64,000 nt of DNA, taken from contig CM037588.1 in NCBI GenBank assembly GCA_021018995.1, positions 79,457,765-79,521,764 on the forward strand. Direction: 5' to 3'. Positions 55,941 to 64,000 of this stretch are shown here, piece after piece; within the stretch, counting starts at the first letter, position 1, and each line of letters begins with the position of its first letter. Origin of the DNA: Chloranthus sessilifolius (taxonomy: Eukaryota > Streptophyta > Magnoliopsida > Chloranthales > Chloranthaceae). The notes beneath the pieces were generated by a model. It was given only the letters and a program-made list of their open reading frames with translations. It did not search any database and had not been told where the DNA came from. The position numbers and the translations under genes are program-made.

Positions 55941-56535
55941 TGAGTAGAAGAATCATAAAACTAAGAATGGGCCGGAAGATGGAGGCACAGCCCAAGTTGC
56001 CTTTCATTCATCAATTCTTCCTTCCCTTCCCTACCATCGGATACATGCGAAATCACAACTAATATGAAATATTTTTGTAATACCAAAAAGTTGAAATAAA
56101 TAGGAAAATTATAGACGATGAATAATTTTTGATAGGCAATGTTGCAGACATCTTATGTGGTGGCGCAAAGTGATTGGCTGCACACACAGTATGCAACATT
56201 GTGAATCAAAAATTGTCCAAAGAAAAAAAAAAAAAAAAAAAAGTAGCATGAATAATACTACATTGGATAACTCTTCAGTTTGTTTTGTGTTGGATCAAAG
56301 CTACTTTTTGATAAAGTCTGGAAATGCAAAATATTGGTGGACCACTTTTAGGATAACTCTTCAGTTTCTAATAGGGCTAGGTTTAGGACCACTTTTTTTG
56401 ATAAACTCTGGAAATGCAAAATATTGAATCGGGCTTCTAATAGGCCTAATTATTTAAAAATCTAAAAATTAGTCCCAAACCTAGCCCTATTAGAAAAACA
56501 AACCAGCCTCTAATTGAGTGTTAATTATTTTTTAT

Positions 56536-56937
56536 GGGTACCTTTAAACAAGCCCACGAAAGAGCATCCGGGACAAAAATCATTAATTGCTTTAAATCAA
56601 ACAAAAAAATCATATTTTACTCCAACCTTCCACACAAGGGATCTTGACGTCATGAACATACCATTAGACGACGGTTAGTTTTCGATTCCACATGACACAA
56701 ATCCTTTTAAAAAAAGTGGTCCTAAAGTCACATTTGAGCGTGATGTATGCCACGTTCCTTTAGGGTCATTTTTTGGGATTTGTGTCATGTGAAATAGAAA
56801 ATTGATCGTCTAATGAAATGTTCATGGCCTCAATATCCCTTGTATGGAAGATAAGAGCGAAACACGATCTCCATCATTTGATTTAAAGCAATCATTAAAC
56901 AATTTTCAAGATTCCATGAGCATATTTAAAGGTACCC
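56536..56937. mobile_element. Fold-back element FB3
   Basis: 402 bp with ends GGGTACCTTTAAA / TTTAAAGGTACCC and flanking ATTTTTTAT (56527-56535) and ATTTTTTAC (56938-56946), an 8-9-bp duplication. The arms pair through AAAAAGTGGTCCTAAA / TTTAGGGTCATTTTTTG around a centre near GAGCGTGATG (56736). A terminal G and ~9-bp duplication suggest a Mutator-type MITE; the class is not certain. Confidence 0.8.
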
Positions 56938-57079
56938 ATTTTTTACCTTTAAAAAGTAGGACTGAACAGGACCCGATAGAAAAAAGCGCTGGGCTCGGTT
57001 GACAACCCCAAAGGAAAGTGGCCCCGTGCAAAATCTCAGTTTTCATACGCTAAGATAATTTAGATAGAAATTAATTCCA

Positions 57080-57720
57080 TTGTCAGAAGACTGACATTGA
57101 GTTTCTCTCCAACACAAATAAGGTTTTGTTGGATTTACGTGCACACTATTTTCAAGTGATTGCACCGAATTTAAAGAAAGACTTGATATATTAGGGAAAT
57201 ATAATATGAAAAAATACAATATGAGCTGTCTGATTTGAAATTTATGATCAATAGATCTCTGGTATATAAAATTGGAGCAAAACGCGATACTTATCATATG
57301 ATGAAAATTATATTTTGTTCTAATTTTTTGCAATTGATATATTTAAATCATGGCCTTCAAATCAAACGGCTTAATGGGTGTTTTCACATAGTAGAGGTCA
57401 CCAAATTTACAAGTCTTTCTTTTAAATTCAATGCAATCACTAGAAAAGCGTGTCCAAGTAATGGCTCCCATAAGGTTTTTTTGTTTTACAAATTATTACA
57501 TATAATTTCGCTATGGGTGGCATTATTTGCACCCATTGACAGCCATGGAAGTTGTTTTTCATCCCAATCTTCTACACAATAGATCTTTTGATCATGGAGC
57601 ACCTATCAGATAGTCACATGTTGATTCCACGTGGCACACATCCCTAAAATTGATCGTATGATAGGTACACTATGGATCACATTCATTTTTGGGAATGTGT
57701 GCCACACGGAATCTAGATAT
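57080..57720. mobile_element. Partial fold-back copies
   Basis: 57540-57720 repeats blocks of the FB family (CATCCCAATCTTCTACACAA, ATCAGATAGTCACATGTTGA, CACGTGGCACACATCCC, then the inverted ATGTGTGCCACACGGAAT). 57230-57300 has weaker matches (GATCAATAGATCTCT, GGAGCAAAACGCGATA). No full ends. Confidence 0.5.
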
Positions 57721-57723
57721 GAC

Positions 57724-57850
57724 CAAGGGTCAAAAAATCGGAAAACCGATACGTATCGTCTTGACCTCCAGGACGATACGTATTGGGTATCGGCCAATAC
57801 ATTCAATGTATCGGCAATACATTGAATGTATCGGTTTGATACCTTGAATT
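57724..57850. mobile_element. CGATACGTATCG block with CAAGGGTCAAAAAATCGG end
   Basis: Starts CAAGGGTCAAAAAATCGG, like the MITE end CATGGATCAAAATTTCGG, followed by AAACCGATACGTATCGTC, GGACGATACGTATT and ATTCAATGTATCGG palindromes. Unlike copies A-D it does not close after ~220 bp but leads into AT-rich DNA and the hAT transposase gene. Interpreted as the left terminus of the larger hAT element. Confidence 0.7.
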
Positions 57851-58249
57851 TTTTTATTTTATTTTTCAAAAAATTAAGAAAAATAAATTTAATGATTTTC
57901 TATTTTTTTTAACTTTTTTAAAAATTTATTTAAAGCTTATTTGATGCATATTTCATAATAGGACGGATCCCTAATTAAAGTATGGTCTCTTCCGACCATG
58001 CATAATTACGACTAAAAGCTTTCAATTTTTTCCTTTATTTTTTATTGTTTAATAAATAAAAATTTTATTAAAAGACAACAAAAATATATTAGGATATAAG
58101 TCCACAATAAAGGTAAGATCACTCTTAACATAGTTGATTTATTGTACATGACTAATTTTTATTGTACATGGCTAATGATCAAATTTTTATTATACATGAC
58201 TAATTATCAAAATTAAAAGGTATATTATAAATAAAAAAACTTAATTACT
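57851..58249. other. AT-rich spacer between terminus and transposase gene
   Basis: No gene. TTATTGTACATGACTAATTTT is repeated three times with variation at 58135-58210. Confidence 0.5.
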
Positions 58250-61200
58250 TTAGAGCCACATTGAATTTCGTGGTGGTTCTTGGCCCTCGTTATCATCATC
58301 ATCGGTGTGCGAGCTTTCCCTATAATATTGGTCATATTGATACCCATGATCATGTGTGCCTCCTTGAAACTGAGGTATTAACGATGAATATGGCTTAGTG
58401 TAATAGGTGAAGATTGGTCCTCCAAAAATTTGACCAACAAAGTCATATGGCCTGGGATAGGTTGGTTGAGGCCGATAGTATGGGTTACTTGCTGTTGAAT
58501 CTTCGGTATTTTATAAACTAAATCCCTCAAAGCTAGAAGTCATATAACCCACATCATCTTGTGGACCTTGTGGTGGTGGTGGAGGTGGTGTTTGGTAAGA
58601 TTCTAACGCTCCTCTTCCTTTAATCCCTCCACCTCTAAATGTAGGAGTTTCATACATTGTTAGCGGGTTCTCATCCCATGCGGTAATACCTTCAAAAGTA
58701 TAGGGATCAATATCATTCGCTCCACCACTAGTGTCAGCGTGGATTTCATTGCCTCCATCATCACTCCCACCATTATCATTATTACTGTCGGGTTGCGTTT
58801 CTTCGTCAGATCCAATCACTAAATGACGATTCAAGCTTCGTTTCTGTCTCGATGGTTGGGAAGTCTGCTCATCTCTTGCTCTTTCAGCATTATCCAACCA
58901 TGCGGTGTCCTCAGTATCCAACACTGACTCTTCTCTCTCTTCGATCCACTGATTTAAAGGGTTATCCTCCATGAATATATAATCTAACTGGATAAGATCA
59001 AAATATTCACTATCTGTAAGGTAAAATATGATAAATGAATTAGTACATGTCTGATGCCTCATCAATTAGAACAAATAAAAATTGTATGAACTAAGACTTC
59101 ATATAATATCTTACCGTGATTGGTCCTCTACATATTTCTGACCCTTAATCTCATGTTGTAGTGACAATAGACTAACTTTTCCAATCATTCCATAATTAAG
59201 TCTATTCCTTATCTTCGTGTGAATGAGAGAGAAGGTGCTCCAATTTTGCTCACAGTTGGACGAGGAACAAGTTTGCGATAAAACCCTCATGGCAACCTGC
59301 CTTAATATTGGGCAATCACTTCCATAATGCATCAACCAATTAGCAGGTTTATCATACTTGATTTGGGATTGCGCCAATGGGGTCCCAAATGACCCATGTC
59401 TCTTGTGGAATATATCAATCTACATATCAATAAACAGATCATATGACACCTGCATTATTACTTATAAGGTATTATTACTCACATATCTTATGGTTTGACC
59501 TTGCTCTGCCAACTCAAGGACCATTCGTTGGATCACATTGAGCAACTACTGTACACGTCATCGGCCTCAATCAACTCAAAGCGTCGCGTATACTGGAAGA
59601 CCGGATTTAGGTAGTATGTTATACATCAAATATGAACAATCTCATCAATATATAGAAACAATGAATAATATAAAAAATAATAAATAAATAAAAATCACTA
59701 TATAAGTAGTTTAGCATGTTATACCTGCGGCATGTAAGTACTGGTAGAATTGTACATCCCACCTCTTGTCAATGATTGCCCAATATCGTTTATATTTTAT
59801 CGGGCATTTAGTTTTAATAGCCAATTTGGCTTTAGCCATCGACTTATAAATGTACCCCATCGTTGGTTTCTCATCACCATCTACCAATCTTAACACTTGT
59901 ACCAACGGGATAGTGACGGTGATCTGGTGGTCAACATTTGCCTAAAACTGGAGACTGTAGATCATGTTAGCAACTTCATTGCAAACAGGTCTCTTTGGTC
60001 GTGGGAGTTCTAACTCATGTTTTCTCCATTCTTCATAAGAGACCATATTTTTTAGCTCACGTCTATATCTAGCCAAGCTCTGTAGGGCTAAAAATTATGT
60101 CGCAAATCGTGTAATCGCAGGCGGAGCAGCTTGTTCTTGGTGAAGTCTCTCAACAAATTCACCAACTTGTCACTATTGTATATGTAGGAAATAATCGTTC
60201 TTCCCTTCTGAATAGTTGCTTGTGCTTTGCTTCACTTTCCCAAATCCTCGAGAATGAGATTCACGTAATGAGCGGCACACAGAGTCCAATACAAGTGACG
60301 TCTCTTCAATAATAACTGACGACCTGCAGCTTTATAATTGGTGGCATTTTCTGTTACCACCTACACAACCCGGTGCTCTCCAACATCTTCAACTACTTTA
60401 TCTATTAGTTGGAAAAGGTAATCAACTCTCTTCGCGTATTTTGAAGCATGAACTAATTTTAGAAATATTGTCCCGATATCGCTGTAGATAAAAAGGTTGA
60501 TCAAACTCTTCTTTGTGGGACCTGTCCATCTATCGCACATAATTATGCAACCTCTCTCATCCCATACTTCGTGTTAGCTGTCAAAGTTTCTATCTCTGCG
60601 TACTCATCATCTAGCAGGGGCCCAGATACCTCGTATGCAGAAGGCTTTTTGACTCCTATACCAGCTTCTGCACTTGTATCAATCATACTTTTGAAGTACG
60701 ACGACTCTACAACTTGACTCGAAATGTGACTGTATATCACGAACATTGCAATCGATTTTCCAAGCCTTTCCCTATTTTTTCAGTAAAATTGTGCTCAATT
60801 TACTTTGCTTTGAGCCTTCTGTCCGATGCATGAACGGATCCATGGGTCCCATAGTACGACCTGTAGTAGACGACCTAGTGTCACTCATTGATGTTGACCT
60901 ACGCAACCCGACAGTGTCATGAATATCCTCCTCCTCCTCATCATCAATAACATGTAGCCTATAACTAGATCGACCACCAGCAGTAGGCATGGATGGGCCC
61001 CTCAAGCTGGATCAAAACAGATAATCGACTTCTTCTTGATCTCGTCGCTGTCGTGCTCCTCTAGCACTCTCCCTCATGACTCTCGCTGTCACAACATCCT
61101 CATCCTCATCTTCATCATCCCCACGTTCAGGTGCAGAAAACTTTAGATCTCTCCTCCTTATTCTCTCATATATTTCTCTATCCCGATCGGCTTCTGCCTT

Positions 61201-61425
61201 TTTCTTTCCCTTAGCCGCCTGTAAACTGGCTTTGACTTCTTCTCTTACTTCTCTAAATACATTGGGGCACCCTTTTCTCTCTCCCTTTACGTGAGTCAAA
61301 TGCTCATTCAACCGTGTGATACTTCCTCCTAATAATTTCTTCCCATAAAGTTTATATTTTATTCGGAGTCTATCACCATCTATTGCGGCGTCGTATTGCT
61401 AGACTGAATCTGATGATCGTAGCAT
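58250..61425 (-). pseudogene. hAT transposase (BED / DUF659 / hAT C-terminal dimerisation), broken
   Basis: ATG at 61423-61425. A BED finger region follows (DGDRLRIKYKLYGKKLLGGS ITRLNEHL), in which the usual zinc cysteines are both Tyr and an upstream Trp is a stop. Then KGCPNVFREVREEVKASLQ and an acidic DEDEDEDVV stretch. DUF659/hAT core near 60750-60150: PSAYEVSGPLLDDEY, MCDRWTGPTKKSLINLFIYS, ENATNYKAAGRQLLLKRRHL and YWTLCAAHYVNLILEDLGK, with an internal stop. QVLRLVDGDEKPTMGYIYKS lies at 59890 and YWAIIDKRWDVQFYQYLHAA at 59760. The dimerisation domain is at 59377-59111 (ILRQVAMRVLSQTCSSSNCE QNWSTFSLIHTKIRNRL). The acidic C-terminus ends at 58250-58252 with one in-frame TAA at 58511. Order and length fit a full plant hAT transposase, inactivated by stops and shifts. 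Confidence 0.9.
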
Positions 61426-61504
61426 GTTTATTTCTTTCACCTGCATTAATGACCAAACGATTGGACTAAATTAATACATTTAGATAATAGTTGAAAATAA
61501 ATCT

Positions 61505-61562
61505 TATTTGTTTGATATGTATCAGTTTTGGACCTCGACGGTACGATACATAGGCATTGTAT
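61505..61562. repeat. MITE-like right subterminal block
   Basis: GATATGTATCAGTTTTGGAC CTCGACGGTACGATACATAGG and a TGTATGATTGTATCGTACCC palindromic half follow the pattern of 34170-34215 and 27230-27285. It supports a common origin of the MITEs and the hAT gene. Confidence 0.65.
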
Positions 61563-61564
61563 GA

Positions 61565-63130
61565 TTGTATCGTACCCCTAAAAAAGTTTACTAATTTTTT
61601 TTATTATTAATTTTTCTTTAAACTAAACTTTTTTTAATTTTGTGTTACTAATTTTTTTTAAAACTAAACTCTTTTTTTTTACTAATTTTGTTTTAAAGCT
61701 AAATTTTTTTATTTTGTATTACTAATTTTTAAAACTAAACTAGTTTTAAATTTGTTTTTAACACTAAACTTTTTTTCTTTAAATTATACTTTTTTTTTGT
61801 TTTCTGTTACTAATTAGTAATTTTTGTGTTACTAATTTTTCTTTAAACTAATTTTTTTTTAATTTTTAGTGTTACTAATTTTAGTGTTGCTTTTTTAAAC
61901 TAAACTTTTTTTATTAGTAAATTTAGTTTTAAAATTGCTTTTAATTTTGTGTTACTAATTGTTTTTAATTTTGTGTTACTAATTTTTTTTTTAAACTAAA
62001 CACTTTTTTTTTTTACTAATTTTATTTTAAAACTAAATTTTTTTATTTTGTGTTACTAATTTTTAAAACTAAACTAGTTTTAAATTTATTTTTAAAACTA
62101 AACTTTTTTTTTGTTTTCTGTTACTAATTAGTAATTTTTGTGTTACTAATTTTTCTTTAAACTATTTTTTTTTTAAATTTTTAGTGTTACTAATTTTAGT
62201 GTTATTTTTTTAAACTAAATATTTTTTATTAGTAATTTTAGTTTTAAAATTGTTTTTAATTTTGAGTTTTAAAATTATTTTTAATTTTGTGTTACTAATT
62301 TTTTTAAAAACTAAACTCTTTTTTTACTAATTTTGTTTTAAAGCTAAATTTTTTTATTTTGTATTACTAATTTTTAAAACTAAACTAGTTTTAAATTTGT
62401 TTTTAAAACTAAACTTTTTTTCTTTAAATTATACTTTTTTTTTGTTTTCTGTTACTAATTAGTAATTTTTGTGTTACTAATTTTTCTTTAAACTAATTTT
62501 TTTTTAATTTTTAGTGTTACTAATTTTAGTGTTGCTTTTTTAAACTAAACTTTTTTTATTAGTAAATTTAGTTTTAAAATTGCTTTTAATTTTGTGTTAC
62601 TAATTGTTTTTAATTTTGTGTTACTAATTTTTTTTTTAAACTAAACTCTTTTTTTTTTTACTAATTTTATTTTAAAACTAAATTTTTTTATTTTGTGTTA
62701 CTAACTTTTAAAACTAAACTAGTTTTAAATTTATGTTTAAAACTAAACTTTTTTTTTGTTTTCTGTTACTAATTAGTAAGTTTTGTGTTACTAATTTTTC
62801 TTTAAACTATTTTTTTTTTTAATTTTTAGTGTTACTAATTTTAGTGTTATTTTTTTAAACTAAACTTTTTTTATTAGTAATTTTAGTTTTAAAATTATTT
62901 TTAATTTTGAGTTTTAAAATTATTTTTAATTTTGTGTTACTAATTTTTTAAAAAACTAAACTCTTTTTTTACTAATTTTATTTTAAAACTAATTTTTTTT
63001 ATTTTGTGTTACTAATTTTTAAAACAAAACTAGTTTTAAATTTGTTTTTAAAACTAAACTTTTTTTCTTTAAAATAAACTTTTTTTTTTTTTTCTATTGC
63101 TAATTTTTTGTTACCAATTAGTAATTTTTG
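61565..63130. repeat. AT-rich higher-order tandem repeat, 645-bp period
   Basis: The sequence CTTTAAATTATAC following a T-run occurs at 61777 and 62422, and a variant (CTTTAAAATAAAC) at 63067, exactly 645 bp apart each time. Each 645-bp unit consists of two ~320-bp halves (TTTTTTGTTTTCTGTTACTA recurs at that spacing), themselves built of TGTGTTACTAATTTTT and AAACTAAACT words. About 2.4 units. No coding capacity. Confidence 0.88.
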
Positions 63131-63204
63131 TGCTACTAAATTTTTTTTTAAAGTTAAACTTTGTGTTACAAAATTAGTAACAAAAAATTAGTATGATTGA
63201 TATA

Positions 63205-63350
63205 TCATAGGGTATATGTCACATGTGTGACATATCAATTACATGTGCCGCGACACCTGTGTCACTGTGTTACATGTGTCGCGACACATCACGCGTGACA
63301 CATGTCACATGTGTCACGACACATTACACGTAATATGTGTCACATGTATG
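63205..63350. repeat. Palindrome cluster (ATGTGTCACATGT, TGTCGCGACACA)
   Basis: Dense nested palindromes such as TATGTCACATGTGTGACATA, ATGTGTCGCGACACAT and TGACACATGTCACATGTGTCA, with a TGTGTC period of about 12-20 bp. It precedes TATGGGTCAAAAAATTAG, a third occurrence of the family end motif. Confidence 0.8.
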
Positions 63351-63448
63351 GGTCAAAAAATTAGTAACACAAAATAAGTAACACAAAATAAAAAAGCTTA
63401 GTTTTAAAATAAAATTAGTAAAAAAAAAAGAGATTTTTTTACCCATGC

Positions 63449-64000
63449 CCTCCACCAAAGTTCACTCAATTTTATGTGACTGAGCTTGAAAGTATTTCGT
63501 TGGATGGATAAGCATCATCCAGGCAGTATGAATATGAGCATCATTCAGACAGTATGGTAGATCTAATGATAAAATTAGTAATAAATAAAAATTAATTTTA
63601 AAACAATAGTAATAAATATGGTAGATCTATTGAAAAAATAATTAAAAATACAAGTTAGATGATGGAAAATCATACATTCTCTTAAATATTCGACGAAAAT
63701 ATGAGTATGACAATCCGATGTCTACGATTTCGATTGCCGATGGCTAAGAAATAAGAAGTATAGTGAATGGCAAGTGGAGAAAGAAGAAGTATAGTGGTGT
63801 AGAAGAAGGGATCCTCAGGTGGTTTGCAAGTAAAGAAGAAGAAGAGATTCTCGGATGATTTACAAGTGAAGAAAAAGAAGATATCCTCGGGTGATTTGCA
63901 AGTGAAGAAGAAGAGGGATTCTCGAGTGAGTTTTATAGCGGGGTTGCAACTATCCGTTGCCGCTAATATCTGTTGCAAAAAGCAAATGCAACATTTTAAT
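63449..64000. other. Right edge, no gene recognised
   Basis: Contains a 36-bp tandem repeat at 63800-63935 (GATTTGCAAGTGAAGAAGAA plus GATCCTCGGGTG, about 3.5 copies), whose minus-strand frame gives a meaningless FFFFTCKSPED repeat, and a small GCATCATCCAGGCAGTATGA/GCATCATTCAGACAGTATGG duplication at 63510-63560. Confidence 0.6.

Larger units (their letters stand above)
57724..63448 (-). mobile_element. Candidate autonomous (now dead) hAT element of the CATGGATCAAAAT family
   Basis: Left terminus at 57724 (CAAGGGTCAAAAAATC). A block at 61508-61562 resembles the MITE right subterminal region (GATATGTATCAGTTTTGGAC CTCG versus GATACGTATCGTTTTGGAGC TCGG in copy C). A possible right end is TTTTTTTACCCATG at 63435-63448, the complement of a MITE-like end. 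Between them lies a hAT transposase gene. The right boundary and target duplication are not confirmed; the AT-rich array at 61565-63130 may be an internal expansion or later insertion. Confidence 0.5.

Noticed and set aside
61076..61294. Plus-strand Ser-rich 72-residue frame
   Set aside because: Antisense of the acidic, charged region of the hAT transposase.
63682..63978. Frame encoding FFFFTCKSPED repeats
   Set aside because: Produced by a 36-bp tandem repeat rich in GAAGAA; no support for a protein.

Overview
The window is nuclear DNA of a flowering plant. It holds spliced plant exons, Ty3/gypsy, LINE, hAT, CACTA and Mutator-type elements, long introns and low gene density. The species cannot be fixed from the sequence. 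Nearly everything outside one kinase gene is transposable-element DNA in various states of decay, often nested several levels deep.

Layout. (1) 1-7527: a decayed minus-strand Ty3/gypsy-type element with a gag-like gene full of stops and several long tandem arrays. (2) 7931-9200: a 5'-truncated minus-strand LINE. (3) 10604-27756: the 3' part of a Raf-like protein kinase gene (plus strand, five clean exons, last codon at 27754-27756). Its introns are very large. One contains a complete LINE (10619-20079) with a perfect 15-bp target duplication, and that LINE is itself interrupted by a hAT MITE (16061-16607, 8-bp duplication) and a short LTR retrotransposon (16816-19324, 5-bp duplication, initiator-tRNA-Met primer site). 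Another intron (21385-27589) holds (TA)n runs, a GC-rich inverted-repeat element and MITEs. (4) 27757-33760: kinase 3'UTR, a nested pair of small DNA elements, and a scrambled Ty3/gypsy remnant. (5) 33762-48723: a hAT-like element that splits a duplicated segment and contains a MITE and a 14-kb CACTA element (34307-48320, TSD TAA). The CACTA carries two transposition-protein genes on the minus strand and fragments of three host genes: an NPH3-domain gene, the jasmonate receptor COI1, and a UDP-glycosyltransferase. (6) 49153-49275: one orphan diacylglycerol-kinase exon. (7) 50195-53400: a Mutator-like element with a broken transposase. (8) 54050-57720: a cluster of fold-back elements. (9) 57724-about 63448: a decayed hAT transposase gene bracketed by sequence blocks resembling a MITE family found elsewhere in the window, followed by an AT-rich higher-order repeat with a 645-bp period.

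The main theme is a system of small inverted-repeat elements with termini CATGGATCAAAAT and interiors built of TACGTA-centred palindromes. Three copies have perfect 8-bp target duplications (hAT signature). A fourth was invaded by another inverted-repeat element with a 12-bp duplication, and the others serve as empty sites. The hAT gene at 58.2-61.4 kb is flanked by the same kind of blocks and is the best candidate for the family's former autonomous partner. The only apparently functional host gene in the window is the kinase.
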